A stretch of DNA of 64,000 nucleotides from Nocardia altamirensis NBRC 108246 (GTDB lineage: Bacteria; Actinomycetota; Actinomycetes; Mycobacteriales; Mycobacteriaceae): positions 1 through 64,000 of the forward strand of contig NZ_BDAY01000041.1 of assembly GCF_001612685.1 (NCBI RefSeq). Direction: 5' to 3'. A model generated the notes under the pieces. The model ran no database searches and was not told the DNA's origin. It saw nothing but the letters and a program-made list of their open reading frames with translations. Of this stretch, positions 1-8,985 are shown one piece after another; within the stretch, counting starts at the first letter, position 1, and each line of letters starts with the position of its first letter. The position numbers and the translations under genes were made by a program.

Positions 1-492
1 CCCCGCCAATTCAGCTTCGGCCTGATCACGAGTCACACTATCCACACACGAGGGCAAATGCCCGACGAAGTCCCGCAACACCTTCACATGCGCACCCCCG
101 ATCACCCCCTCCCGCTGCGCGGCAGCCGTGCCCGGCATCACCGGCTCCAGAACCTGCCCATCCAACCCGGTACGCGGCGCCAAATCATCCGCAGCACGCC
201 ACCGCGCACGCGCCTCAGCAGGACTGATCCGCAACCCATCAGCCAGAGTATCGATCACCGAATGCGTCGCGAAATCATCATTGGACCACTGCTCCCGCAT
301 CTGAGCCACCAACTCCAACCCCACCCCCGGCAACGCACGCACCACCGTCTCCAACCGCTGCATCACCACCAGCCGATCCAGATTCGACAACGCATCAGTC
401 CGCACCTCACACAACCGAGCAAGCCCAGCCTCGAGCGCACACAACGCCGCCTCCACACCGGGATCAGCGACAGTCACGCTACTCGAAGACAT
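1..492 (-). CDS. DUF222 / 13E12-repeat family protein (HNH endonuclease-like), N-terminal part, cut by window edge
   Basis: The minus strand is open from an ATG at 492 through the left edge, giving 164 codons without a stop. The translation starts MSSSVTVADPGVEAAL and continues with an all-helical region typical of the DUF222 domain, which usually precedes a C-terminal HNH nuclease domain in the multicopy actinobacterial 13E12 family. Stretches such as GLRISPAEARARWRAAD and GHLPSCVDSV fit that domain. The nuclease part would lie beyond the window, so activity cannot be judged. These genes are often repeated in Nocardia and Mycobacterium genomes and some are degenerate. Family call is by pattern recognition; completeness is unknown. 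Confidence 0.75.
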   Translation of the reverse strand, partial: MSSSSVTVADPGVEAALCALEAGLARLCEVRTDALSNLDRLVVMQRLETVVRALPGVGLELVAQMREQWSNDDFATHSVIDTLADGLRISPAEARARWRAADDLAPRTGLDGQVLEPVMPGTAAAQREGVIGGAHVKVLRDFVGHLPSCVDSVTRDQAEAELAG

Positions 493-837
493 GTTCGAAG
501 CCTACCCACGAAAACCATGCACTACCAGCCATTTCACACCGATTCCAAAAGTTGGCAGTCTGGCAGTCAATGGCAGCCTCGACACGACACAACGGCCCTC
601 TCACCAGCCACCCTCACCGAGCACTCATCGGCCGATCATCGCGTTCCCCCCTGGTCCGGCAACCAGCCATGATCGGAAAATGACGGCGACGCAGGCATAC
701 TCGCGGGATGTGAGTGGACGCAGCACCTCGACCATCGCCCCGGCAACAACATGGGATTCGCCACTCGAATCCCCTGATGTCTGGGTATCACGGTCACTCA
801 GTGCGTTCCATACGTCCGGAAATGGGGAGTTCTAAGG
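493..837. other. Intergenic region between divergent DUF222 gene and mmpL
   Basis: This 345-base stretch separates the leftward DUF222 gene from the rightward MmpL gene, so it should hold both promoters. It contains short direct repeats of TGGCAGTC around 553-568, but I see no convincing gene, RNA or strong inverted repeat. A purine-rich GGGGAG at 826-831 precedes the mmpL start. Confidence 0.5.
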
Positions 838-3240
838 GTGTTCACGTGGTGGGGAACGGTTGTCCATCGGCTGCGTTTCGCGGTCATCGGCATCGCGGTA
901 GCAGGACTACTAGCGTTGGGCGCCTACGGATTCGGGCTGGAGGACCACCTCAGTTCCGGCGGTCTGTTCGATCCGAACTCGGAGTCGTCCCTGGCAGGCC
1001 AACTCGCCGATGACGCGTTCGGTCGTGACCACAGCGTGGACGTCGCCGTCCTCTACACCGCCCCCGAGGGCAAGACTGTCGACGATCCCGATTTCAGCCG
1101 CAAAATCATCGACAACCTCAATTCCCTGCCGCGCGATCACCCCGACCAGATCACGGGTATCAACGCCGCATACTGGCGGACCGAAACCGGCAAGGTGAGC
1201 GGTGCAGCGGCGGCGACCAAAGACAAAAAGCATGCCATCGCGTTGATCGCCATTCGCGGCGAGAGCGACACCGAGATGGTCCGCAACTACCGCAAGGTCC
1301 AGAACGTCTTCCGCATCCCTGGCGTCGACGTCCGAGTCAGCGGCCTGCAGCCGATCGCAGGCTCGCTGAATGACACTATGGCCCAGGATCTTCGGCGCAT
1401 GGAGGCGATCGCGCTACCCGCGGTGGGCGTGCTCCTGTTCTTCATCTTCGGCGGTGTCGTCGCTGCCGCACTGCCGCTGGCCATCGGCGGGCTGACGATG
1501 CTCGGCGCCATGGGGATCATGCGTATTTTCACCACCTTCACCGAGGTGAATTCGTTCGTCTCGTCGGTGGTGACGATGATCGGCCTCGGGCTCGCCATCG
1601 ACTACGGGTTGTTCATCGTGAGCCGGTTCCGGGAGGAGGTCGCTGAGGGCTACGCCACCCCTGCCGCAGTGCGCCGCACGGTGATGACCGCAGGCCGCAC
1701 GGTGGTGTTCTCCGCAACGATGATCATCGTCAGCCTCGGCGGCATGTTGCTTTTCCCGCAGGGCTTCCTCAAATCCATGGCCTACGGCGCGATTACGACG
1801 GTGACGTTGGCGGCGCTGACCGCGATCACCATCTTGCCTGCGATGCTCGCTGTCCTCGGCAAACGGGTGGATGCATTGGGGCTCAAACGATTCCGCAGGA
1901 CGAAGAGCGCGGAGGAAGTCGAGAACGGCTTTTGGGGCCGGTTCCCGGTGTGGGTGATGAAACATCCGCTGAAGATCAGCATCTCGCTGTGCGTCGTGCT
2001 GCTACTACTGATCTTGCCGGTGCAGAACCTGGTCTTCGGCGGGTTCAGTGAAAAGTACCTGCCGCCAAATGATCCGGTCCGACTGGCGAAGGAACAGATC
2101 GACACCTTGTTCCCGTTGCGCAGGTCCGACCCGATCCAGTTGATCTTCGTCGCCGAGGACACCGTTGCCATCGGGTCGGTGTTGAAGCAAGCCAACAACG
2201 CGCCCGGCCTCAAAACTCAGTTCGAGCCACCGAAAAGGCCCGACGATCCGCAGGCCCGACGCGACATCCACCGCACATCGGCAAGCCTGGTGAACCTCAA
2301 CGACGCAGGCGCGACGGTCGACTATCTACGCTCGATCGAGCTGCCGGACGGAGTGACCATGCTGGTCGGCGGCATCCCGGTGCTGCAGAAGGACAGCATC
2401 GACGCCCTGCTCATCCGCATCCCGTTGATGGTGGCCGTGGTCCTGTTGCTCACCACGCTGCTGATGTTCCTGACGTTCGGCTCGCTCGTGCTGCCGATCA
2501 AAGCCGCGCTGATGAGCGCACTCGGCCTCGGCTCTACCTTGGGCATCCTCACGTGGATCTTCCTCGACGGCCACGGCGCAGGCCTGCTGAACTTCACCCC
2601 GCAACCGATTCAGGCGAACGTGCTGGTGCTGATCATCGCGATCATCTACGGGCTGTCCACCGACTACGAGGTCTTCCTGATGTCGCGGATGGTGGAAGCA
2701 CGCGCGGCCGGAGCTTCCACCACAGAGGCAGTGCGGATCGGCACCGCACACACCGGCCGCATCATCACCGCGGCAGCGCTGATCCTGCTGGTGGTCACCG
2801 GCGCGTTCGCGTTCTCGAAGCTGGTGATGATGCAGTACATCGCCTACGGCATGATCGCCGCTCTGTTCATCGACGCGACGGTGCTGCGCATGCTGTTGGT
2901 GCCCGCGACGATGAAGCTGCTCGGCGACGACTGCTGGTGGGCGCCGCGGTGGATGACAAAGATCCAACAGAAAATCGGCCTCGGTGAACCCATTCTGGCG
3001 CACGAACACCCGAGCGGGGCGGTCACCGATCTGGTGCAGACCACACCGATCACCGACCCGGTGACCGAGCAGATCACCGCACTCGAGGACAATCGACCAG
3101 GCAAGGGGCACAACACTACTCAGGGTTCGCCGCAGCGACCTGGCCCGACCGGCCTCCCTGGATTCCCGGCGCAACCACGGGCGCCGCGCACGATCAGAGA
3201 CAACAACTCCGAGGCCCCGACCAGGCCCATCCCACGGTGA
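838..3240 (+). CDS. MmpL-family RND lipid/drug transporter
   Basis: This 800-residue protein has the two-fold MmpL/RND layout: a TM helix near residues 12-33, an extracytoplasmic loop, five TM helices around 190-345, then the same pattern from about 375. Both halves carry the MmpL proton-relay motif Asp-Tyr in a TM helix (D255-Y256 in IDYGLF; D609-Y610 in STDYEVF). MmpL proteins export lipids, siderophores or drugs across the inner membrane of mycolic-acid bacteria. The roughly 85-residue Pro/Arg-rich C-terminal tail is probably cytoplasmic. The start is GTG with GGGGAG just upstream. No MmpS partner or lipid-synthesis gene is adjacent, so the substrate cannot be inferred. Confidence 0.9.
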   Translation: MFTWWGTVVHRLRFAVIGIAVAGLLALGAYGFGLEDHLSSGGLFDPNSESSLAGQLADDAFGRDHSVDVAVLYTAPEGKTVDDPDFSRKIIDNLNSLPRDHPDQITGINAAYWRTETGKVSGAAAATKDKKHAIALIAIRGESDTEMVRNYRKVQNVFRIPGVDVRVSGLQPIAGSLNDTMAQDLRRMEAIALPAVGVLLFFIFGGVVAAALPLAIGGLTMLGAMGIMRIFTTFTEVNSFVSSVVTMIGLGLAIDYGLFIVSRFREEVAEGYATPAAVRRTVMTAGRTVVFSATMIIVSLGGMLLFPQGFLKSMAYGAITTVTLAALTAITILPAMLAVLGKRVDALGLKRFRRTKSAEEVENGFWGRFPVWVMKHPLKISISLCVVLLLLILPVQNLVFGGFSEKYLPPNDPVRLAKEQIDTLFPLRRSDPIQLIFVAEDTVAIGSVLKQANNAPGLKTQFEPPKRPDDPQARRDIHRTSASLVNLNDAGATVDYLRSIELPDGVTMLVGGIPVLQKDSIDALLIRIPLMVAVVLLLTTLLMFLTFGSLVLPIKAALMSALGLGSTLGILTWIFLDGHGAGLLNFTPQPIQANVLVLIIAIIYGLSTDYEVFLMSRMVEARAAGASTTEAVRIGTAHTGRIITAAALILLVVTGAFAFSKLVMMQYIAYGMIAALFIDATVLRMLLVPATMKLLGDDCWWAPRWMTKIQQKIGLGEPILAHEHPSGAVTDLVQTTPITDPVTEQITALEDNRPGKGHNTTQGSPQRPGPTGLPGFPAQPRAPRTIRDNNSEAPTRPIPR

Positions 3241-3319
3241 CTTCACGCCGTTGGCGCGGTGGACCGCTTCGCGATCGTGTCCGATGCTGACGGAGCCGAC
3301 TGCGGATTGTTCAGGGTTT

Positions 3320-3339
3320 CATGAATACAGATTCTGATG
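3320..3339. promoter_or_regulatory. Candidate ArsR/CmtR-type operator
   Basis: The sequence CATGAATACAGATTCTGATG contains the inverted repeat GAAT-ACAG-ATTC flanked by CAT and ATG. It overlaps the start of the ArsR-family gene, the usual place for an autoregulatory operator of this family. Assignment is from position and symmetry only. Confidence 0.45.
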
Positions 3340-3681
3340 TACCGTCACGGCGTGGAGACGGTGATACACAGGGACGCGTTGGCTCGGTTCGGGCATGCGC
3401 TGTCGGATCCGACGCGTACGCAAATTCTGCTGAGCTTGCGCAGTGCGCCGGGGTACCCCTCGGATCTCGCTGAGCAGATCGGCGTCTCCCGGCAGATTCT
3501 GTCGAATCACCTTGCCTGCCTTCGTGGTTGCGGGCTGGTGGTTGCCGTACCAGAGGGCCGCCGGAGCCGGTACGAGCTGGCCGATGTGCGCATCGGACAT
3601 GCACTCGACGATCTACTCGGCCTGGTGCTCGCGGTCGATCCGGCGTGCTGCCCGGCCGCCGATTCGGAAGGGTGCTGCTGA
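3337..3681 (+). CDS. ArsR/SmtB-family metal sensor, CmtR-like
   Basis: This 114-residue winged-helix repressor closely resembles mycobacterial CmtR, the Cd(II)/Pb(II) sensor. The DNA-binding region contains the pattern SNHLACLRGCGLV, so C61 and C65 stand where CmtR places its two helix-R metal ligands. The C-terminus has extra cysteines (C104, C105, C113, C114) that could supply the third ligand. The stop codon overlaps the ATG of the CDF-like transporter gene by one base, so the two are co-transcribed and the repressor probably controls metal export. The ATG at 3337 lies inside the candidate operator; a GTG at 3352 is an equally good start. Metal identity is inferred, not shown. Confidence 0.85.
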   Translation: MYRHGVETVIHRDALARFGHALSDPTRTQILLSLRSAPGYPSDLAEQIGVSRQILSNHLACLRGCGLVVAVPEGRRSRYELADVRIGHALDDLLGLVLAVDPACCPAADSEGCC

Positions 3682-4376
3682 TGTCCGCGCCGCTGGGGAT
3701 GCCCTCGCTCGGATCGATCACGGTGGGCCCGACGCCGGAGCGGCGGGCAGTGTTGGCGCGGCGGATTCGATGGTTCGTCGCGGCGACCATCTCCTACAAC
3801 GTGATCGAGGCGGCCGTCGCACTCAGCGAGGGCGCTCGCGTTTCGTCGACGGCGCTGATCGGATTCGGGCTCGACTCGGTGATCGAGGTGTCCTCGGCGG
3901 CGGCGGTGGCCTGGCAATTCGCCGGGCGCGATCCCGCGGCGCGGGAGAAGGTCGCGCTGCGGATCATCGCGTTCTCGTTCTTCGCGCTGGCCGTTTACGT
4001 CGCCGCCGATTCGGTCCGCGGACTGCTCGGCGCAGCGGAAGCACAGCACTCCCCGATCGGCATCACCTTGGCCGCAGCGAGTTTGGCGGTGATGCCGGTG
4101 TTGTCGGCGGCGCAACGGCGGGCCGGACGGGAGCTCGGGTCCGCCTCCGCGGTCGCCGACTCCAAGCAGACCTTGCTGTGCACCTACCTGTCGGCGGTCC
4201 TGCTGATCGGGTTGCTGCTCAACAGCATGTTCGGCTGGTCGTGGGCAGATCCGCTCGCCGCGTTGGTCATTGCCGCCATTGCGGTCAGGGAGGGCATCAA
4301 CGCGTGGCGCGGCGAAACATGCTGCGCCACCAACGCCATTGGTACGGCCGGTCCCGAATGCGCGTGCTGCGACTGA
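3681..4376 (+). CDS. Cation-diffusion-facilitator-like membrane transporter
   Basis: This 231-residue membrane protein has about six hydrophobic helices and paired acidic motifs typical of CDF transporters: LDSVIE near residue 60 and ADSKQT near 160, positioned like the two metal-binding TM2/TM5 sites. It lacks the usual long cytoplasmic C-terminal domain and instead ends in a cysteine-rich tail (CCATN and CACCD). Its start overlaps the stop of the CmtR-like gene, so it is probably the effluxer induced by that sensor's metal (Cd, Pb or Zn). The length resembles the short CDF/TMEM163-type proteins. The family is fairly sure; the substrate is inferred from context. Confidence 0.75.
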   Translation: MSAPLGMPSLGSITVGPTPERRAVLARRIRWFVAATISYNVIEAAVALSEGARVSSTALIGFGLDSVIEVSSAAAVAWQFAGRDPAAREKVALRIIAFSFFALAVYVAADSVRGLLGAAEAQHSPIGITLAAASLAVMPVLSAAQRRAGRELGSASAVADSKQTLLCTYLSAVLLIGLLLNSMFGWSWADPLAALVIAAIAVREGINAWRGETCCATNAIGTAGPECACCD

Positions 4377-4394
4377 ACAATTCGACGACCGAGC

Positions 4395-5273
4395 TCAGCG
4401 AACCAGAAAAGCGCGCAGCGCGGTGACCAAATCCGCCGGATTGTCTTCCTGCACATTGTGTCCCGCGTCCGGCACCACCACCAGTTCCCCCTCGGGTAGC
4501 CGCTCGACCAGACGCTCCGCAGCGGATTGCGGGAGCACCTTGCTCCGCCCGCCGCGCACGAGGAGCACCGGCAGGCCCGCGAGCTGTTCCGCGAACAGCT
4601 CGATGGCGGCGAGCAGCGCGGGAAAGTCGGGCGTACGCGGATCGGCCCGCGGCACCCAAGCACCATCTGTCCCAAGGCGAAACAGCTTGCTCATCCGATA
4701 GGTGAGGACCGCGCGATCGGCCAGTGGGCTGACCCGCAGCGCGCCGTCCACCACCGAATCGAGTTCGCCGACGGGACCGAGCCCGAGGATGAAGTCCCGC
4801 ATCCGCTTGGTGCTCTCGAAGTCGGCGCCGGTCGCGACGTCGACAAGCACCAGCCGCTCGACGCGATCCGGATACACCTCGGCGACGCGGGCCGCGACCA
4901 GACCGCCGAGCGACATGCCGACCAGCCGCACCCGGTCGAAGCCGAGATGGTCGGCCGCGGCGACGACATCGTCGGCCATGGTGGCGATCCGATAGTCGTC
5001 GGACCAGCCGCTGTCACCGTGGCCGCGCAGGTCGAGCGCGACGAGTCGCGCTTCTCCGCGCAGGCCGAGACAGACGAAATCCCAAGTGTGCGCGGTCAAT
5101 CTGCCACCGTGCAGCAGTAGCACCTCGGGTCCTGATCCACCCCAGTCGAGTCCGTGCAACCGGCAGCCCGTACGGGAGTAGAAGACGTCGCGCGGTGGTG
5201 TCACGTTGCAAATCTGGACCCCCAGCGCCGCTGCGAGGTCGGTCATCGACGGAATCGTGGTTCTTCTGTTCAT
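4395..5273 (-). CDS. Alpha/beta-fold hydrolase
   Basis: This 292-residue alpha/beta hydrolase has an oxyanion HGG at 55-57, the nucleophile elbow GMSLGG (Ser121), and a C-terminal catalytic His in DAGHN (His272). The ATG at 5273 is chosen because GGGGGAAGTG lies immediately upstream and because the longer reading frame would run through a 28-bp palindrome that is clearly regulatory DNA. The substrate is unknown; the family covers esterases, C-C hydrolases and haloperoxidase-like enzymes. It is monocistronic, convergent with the CDF gene on one side and separated from the epimerase by the palindrome region. Confidence 0.8.
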   Translation of the reverse strand: MNRRTTIPSMTDLAAALGVQICNVTPPRDVFYSRTGCRLHGLDWGGSGPEVLLLHGGRLTAHTWDFVCLGLRGEARLVALDLRGHGDSGWSDDYRIATMADDVVAAADHLGFDRVRLVGMSLGGLVAARVAEVYPDRVERLVLVDVATGADFESTKRMRDFILGLGPVGELDSVVDGALRVSPLADRAVLTYRMSKLFRLGTDGAWVPRADPRTPDFPALLAAIELFAEQLAGLPVLLVRGGRSKVLPQSAAERLVERLPEGELVVVPDAGHNVQEDNPADLVTALRAFLVR

Positions 5274-5280
5274 CACTTCC

Positions 5281-5308
5281 CCCTTACCTTGGACCTCCAA
5301 GGTAAGGG
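5281..5308. promoter_or_regulatory. 28-bp perfect palindromic operator upstream of the hydrolase
   Basis: Two 13-base arms (CCCTTACCTTGGA and its exact complement) are separated by CC. It lies 8 bases before the hydrolase ATG, overlapping the leader. A weaker related site, CCTTG-N6-CAAGG, follows at 5315-5330. The size and symmetry fit a TetR-, MarR- or MerR-type operator. No regulator gene of that kind is adjacent, so the binding protein is unknown. Confidence 0.7.
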
Positions 5309-5367
5309 TAAATACCTTGGCCCGTCAAGGCAAAGGTGATCGATGCCATCCGAGCCACCGACGTCGC

Positions 5368-6426
5368 TCACAACGTCGGCGCGTAGACCCCCGCGGAGTC
5401 GCGCAGCGGCGCGAAGGCGAACTGGGTGAGACCGGCGATCGGGTCTACCTGCGCAACGAAACCCAGGGTGCGCCTTGCCCGGTCGGGGTCGGCGACGATA
5501 TGGCGGACGTCGCCTGGACGGTAGCGGCCGGTGACGACCGGCTCCGGCCCACCGCGGGCGGCGGCAAGGGTCGCGGCGACCTCACCGATGGTGATCGGGC
5601 GGCCGGAGGAGATGTTGAGCGGAAGGAACCCGGGCAGCGGCTGTTCGACGGCGGCGACGTTGGCAGCAGCGATGTCGGTGACATGCACGAAATCCCTTGT
5701 CTGCCTGCCATCCTCGAAGACCTGCGGCGGCTGACCGGATTCCAGGGCAGACCGGAAGATCGCCGCGACACCGGAATACGGGGTGTCTCTCGGCATATCG
5801 TCGCCGTAGACGTTGTGGTAGCGCAGCGCGGTAACGCTGGAGCCGGTCACTGCCGCCCATGCCGAGGCATAGTTCTCCTGCACGAGTTTGCTTGCCGCAT
5901 AGAGACTTCGGGGGCGCAACGGCACATCCTCGCCGACCGACTCCCAGGTCAGCACCTCATCGGAGGCCGGGTCGCGGTGCTCGAACATCCCGGCGGCGAG
6001 ATCTTCCCGGCGACGAACATCCACGTCGACCGTGCCACACCGCACGCCACGGTAGCGACCCTCGCCGTACACCACCATCGAGGAGGCAAGCACCAAGCGA
6101 CGGCACCTTGTCCGGTCCATCGCCGCCAGCAACACCGCGGTGCCGAAATCGTTGTGGCTCGCATAGGCGGGCGCATCCTGTGCGCTCACTCCGGCGCCGA
6201 CCACCGCGGCCTGGTGGCAGACAACATCGACACCGTGCAGCAACACATCCAGGGCCGCGCCGTCGCGCACGTCTACCTGACGGATCCCCTCGGGCACCGG
6301 TGCACCGGGCCCGTGCGCCGCGGGCAGCATCAGGTCGACGGCAATCACCTCGTGTCCCGCGGCGATAAGGTCACGGCGGATATGGGACCCGATGAATCCA
6401 GCGGCCCCGGTCAGCAGCACCCGCAT
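5368..6426 (-). CDS. NAD-dependent epimerase/dehydratase (extended SDR family)
   Basis: This 352-residue protein is an extended short-chain dehydrogenase. It has the Rossmann nucleotide motif GAAGFIGSH at 7-15, the strand ASSMVVYG at 114-121, and the catalytic YAASK (Tyr176/Lys180). These features fit UDP- or dTDP-sugar 4-epimerases and dehydratases. ATG 6426 is used because the Rossmann strand begins immediately (MRVLLTG). It lies upstream of nothing obvious but shares orientation with the debranching enzyme and glycosyltransferase, suggesting a role in providing or remodelling a nucleotide sugar. The exact sugar cannot be told from sequence alone. Confidence 0.8.
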   Translation of the reverse strand: MRVLLTGAAGFIGSHIRRDLIAAGHEVIAVDLMLPAAHGPGAPVPEGIRQVDVRDGAALDVLLHGVDVVCHQAAVVGAGVSAQDAPAYASHNDFGTAVLLAAMDRTRCRRLVLASSMVVYGEGRYRGVRCGTVDVDVRRREDLAAGMFEHRDPASDEVLTWESVGEDVPLRPRSLYAASKLVQENYASAWAAVTGSSVTALRYHNVYGDDMPRDTPYSGVAAIFRSALESGQPPQVFEDGRQTRDFVHVTDIAAANVAAVEQPLPGFLPLNISSGRPITIGEVAATLAAARGGPEPVVTGRYRPGDVRHIVADPDRARRTLGFVAQVDPIAGLTQFAFAPLRDSAGVYAPTL

Positions 6427-6562
6427 GCGCACTCCCGCCGTCCCGGCTCGGCACTGATCTGCCCGATCGTTGCTGTCATAGGACGATCGTGCCTGTTCAA
6501 CGCCCACTCGAGCACCAGCAACGCCGCAGCGTCAGACTTTCGTCATCGTTGCCGCGGACTGG

Positions 6563-6748
6563 TCAGCCGACGTCGGCGTGCCCGAAGCAGTAGGCCGAGG
6601 CCGCCAGATACTGCTGACAACCAGGCCCGTGGCCCGCATGGGTGCTGCGGACGAACTGCGCTAGTTCCAGGTCGAGATCCATCGGGTCGATCGTGCAGTC
6701 GCGGTGTCGCGCGTTCCACAGGTCCCGCATATCGGACGATGTCTGCAT
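6563..6748 (-). CDS. Small conserved-looking hypothetical protein (61 aa)
   Basis: A near-perfect ribosome-binding site (GGAGGTG, four bases of spacing) precedes ATG 6748, which strongly supports translation. The 61-residue product is soluble, rich in His and Cys, with the segment AQFVRSTHAGHGPGC and a C-terminal YCFGHADVG. I recognise no named domain. It sits between the epimerase and the debranching enzyme, all leftward, with 98 bases to the latter, so it may belong to the same sugar-metabolism transcript. Confidence 0.65.
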   Translation of the reverse strand: MQTSSDMRDLWNARHRDCTIDPMDLDLELAQFVRSTHAGHGPGCQQYLAASAYCFGHADVG

Positions 6749-6846
6749 CGTGCACCTCCAGCCTGCGTGGTCTTTCGATCCGAGCGGCTTGCCGCAGTGC
6801 TTCTGTGCGAGGAGTACCCGAACGAGCTCCATTCACGCCATGATCG

Positions 6847-8985
6847 TCATCTGGTGATCAGCTCCCAGTCGTCCGGCAGCCTGGCCGCGGTCACGGTGGC
6901 GCCTTCCACCTCCAGGTCGACGGTGATCGGGCCGAGACGCAACGCGGACAACGTGATTCGGCCCCACTGCGGCGGCACCAGCGGACGCACGGTGAGGGTG
7001 CGCGCCGGCACGTCGGGATCGAGACCGAGGAACGAGCGCACCAGCAGCAGCGGCGCGGCGCTCGCCCACGCCTGCGGCGAGCAGGACGTCGGATACGGCA
7101 CGGGCGCCGGGAACCGCGAGCGCGGGAACCCGCAGTACAGCTCGGGCAGCCTGCCGTCGAAAACCGCTGCGGCGTCGAGCAATCCGTTCGCGAGTCGGCC
7201 GGCCAGCTCGACTGCCCCCGGCACCTGCCGGTAGCGAAGCAGCCCGGCCACCGCGATCGCCGTGTCGTGCGGCCACACCGAGCCACAGTGGTAGCTCATC
7301 GGGTTGTAAGCGCCCATCGCCGAGGACAGGGTGCGTAACCCGAAGCCGGAGTCCATCTCCGGCCCGGACAGCCGCTGCACCAACTCGGCGGCATGCTCGT
7401 CGGTCGCGATCCCCGACCACAGGCAGTGCGCCGGATTGCTGGTCAGCGCATCGACTTTCCGCTTGCCACGGTCGAGAGCGACGGCGTACCAGCCCTTTTC
7501 CGGCAGCCAGAACTGCTCGGCGAACTTGATGCGCAGTTCAGCAGCCTGATCGCGCAGTTTGCCCGCCAGCCGCGCGTCATCGAAGGCGTCAGCGAGCTCG
7601 GCGCGGGCGAGTAACGCGGCATGCACGTAACCCTGCACTTCGCACAGCGCGATCGGCGCCTCGGCGAGATGCCCACCGCTGTCGTTGACGCCGTCGAAGC
7701 TGTCCTTCCACCCCTGATTGACCAGTCCGCGGTCGGTGGCCCGCTGGTACTCGACGAACCCGTCGCCGTCCCGGTCGCCGTAGTCGCGGATCCAGCGCAG
7801 CGCGGCGTCGGCCGCGGGCAGCAGCCGTTCGATGACCGCCGGATCCGCGCCCCAGCGATGACATTCGGCCAGCAGCATCACGAAAAGCGGTGTCGCATCG
7901 GCGGTTCCGTAGTAGATGTTGCCGCCGAGCACCTGCCCACCCGCCGGTCCGCGCCGCATCTCGTGCATGATGCGCCCCGGCTCCTCCTCAGTGAGCGGAT
8001 CGACGCACTGCCCCTGCAACTCGGCGAGCTGCTGCAGCGTGCCGACCGCGAGGTCGACCTCGAGCGGCAGCGCCATCCACGCGGTCAGCAGGCTGTCGCG
8101 CCCGAACAATGTCATGAACCATGGCGCGCCTGCGGCGACGAACGGCCTGCTCTCCCCCGTCTCGTCGTGAATCTGCAAGGCGCCCAGGTCACTTTCGCTG
8201 CGGCGCAACACCTGTGACAGCTCGGGATGCGAGGCCGTGATGTCGGTGGCGGTGTGCCGCCACGCTTCGATCTTGCGTCCCGGCGCGCTGACCCCGTAAT
8301 GCTCCCCCGGAGCCAGCGGCGCCTGAAACCGCTGATTGCCCAGCGTCGGCTGGGCGATGATTTCGGTCTGCCAGCTACCGCCCACCGGCACCACCACCCG
8401 CCACATCAACGTGCCAGGCAGGACGACGGGTTCGACGGTTGCCGAGACCGAGAGCCCGCGCATGCGGTCGGTCCGATCATGAAACAGCAGTTCGCCATCG
8501 GTGACCGCCACCTCGGCTCTGCCATGTCCGACACGTCCTTCCTTGACCGCGAACAGGTCGACGAAATCGGCGTCGACATGCAATTCCAGTGTGACTGCGG
8601 TGGGTTCGCGCCCCATGTTCTCCAGCGTGAGCAGCTCGTGCATGCCATCGGCGATGACACGTTCGCGCAGCACGAGCAGGGTGCTGTCGGCCAAGCCCGC
8701 CGACGGCGGTCTTCGCAACACGAATCTGGCGGCGAAGGCCTCGGGGCTGAGCACCGAAAGTGGTTCGGGCGGACAGCCATCCACCAGCAGCTCCCAGCGG
8801 GAGACGACCCGCGCGTCCCGGAAGAACAGGCCGTGCGGCCGCCCCGGCTCGACATCGCCGAGCCGGTTCGACAGGCAGAAGGTGCCGCCCTCGACCAGGG
8901 TGACCGCGCCCGCCCCGCCGAATCCGGTTGGCTCACCCGAATTCAGCGGGGCAGGGCTCAGTGCGGCGGTGAGGTCCACCGTCAC
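6847..8985 (-). CDS. Amylo-alpha-1,6-glucosidase / glycogen-debranching-type enzyme
   Basis: This 712-residue protein has an N-terminal glycogen-debranching beta domain followed by an (alpha/alpha)6-barrel catalytic region. It includes AGAPWFMTLFGRDSL, the acidic EYQRATDRGLVNQGWKDS segment, and the late signature YHCGSVWPHDTA, characteristic of the GH63/GDE_C-like glucosidases. It probably trims alpha-glucans or trehalose/glucosyl-glycerol-type glucosides. Its GTG start overlaps the stop of the glycosyltransferase gene (GTGA), showing translational coupling. Actinobacterial versions often accompany a GT4 enzyme, as here. The exact substrate is unproven. Confidence 0.88.
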   Translation of the reverse strand: MTVDLTAALSPAPLNSGEPTGFGGAGAVTLVEGGTFCLSNRLGDVEPGRPHGLFFRDARVVSRWELLVDGCPPEPLSVLSPEAFAARFVLRRPPSAGLADSTLLVLRERVIADGMHELLTLENMGREPTAVTLELHVDADFVDLFAVKEGRVGHGRAEVAVTDGELLFHDRTDRMRGLSVSATVEPVVLPGTLMWRVVVPVGGSWQTEIIAQPTLGNQRFQAPLAPGEHYGVSAPGRKIEAWRHTATDITASHPELSQVLRRSESDLGALQIHDETGESRPFVAAGAPWFMTLFGRDSLLTAWMALPLEVDLAVGTLQQLAELQGQCVDPLTEEEPGRIMHEMRRGPAGGQVLGGNIYYGTADATPLFVMLLAECHRWGADPAVIERLLPAADAALRWIRDYGDRDGDGFVEYQRATDRGLVNQGWKDSFDGVNDSGGHLAEAPIALCEVQGYVHAALLARAELADAFDDARLAGKLRDQAAELRIKFAEQFWLPEKGWYAVALDRGKRKVDALTSNPAHCLWSGIATDEHAAELVQRLSGPEMDSGFGLRTLSSAMGAYNPMSYHCGSVWPHDTAIAVAGLLRYRQVPGAVELAGRLANGLLDAAAVFDGRLPELYCGFPRSRFPAPVPYPTSCSPQAWASAAPLLLVRSFLGLDPDVPARTLTVRPLVPPQWGRITLSALRLGPITVDLEVEGATVTAARLPDDWELITR

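Noticed and set aside
58..672. 204-codon plus-strand frame at the left end
   Set aside because: Antisense of the DUF222 gene; Pro/His/Arg-rich translation.
5206..6843. 545-codon plus-strand frame across the epimerase and the palindrome
   Set aside because: Overlaps a clear SDR gene and regulatory DNA; translation is low-complexity.
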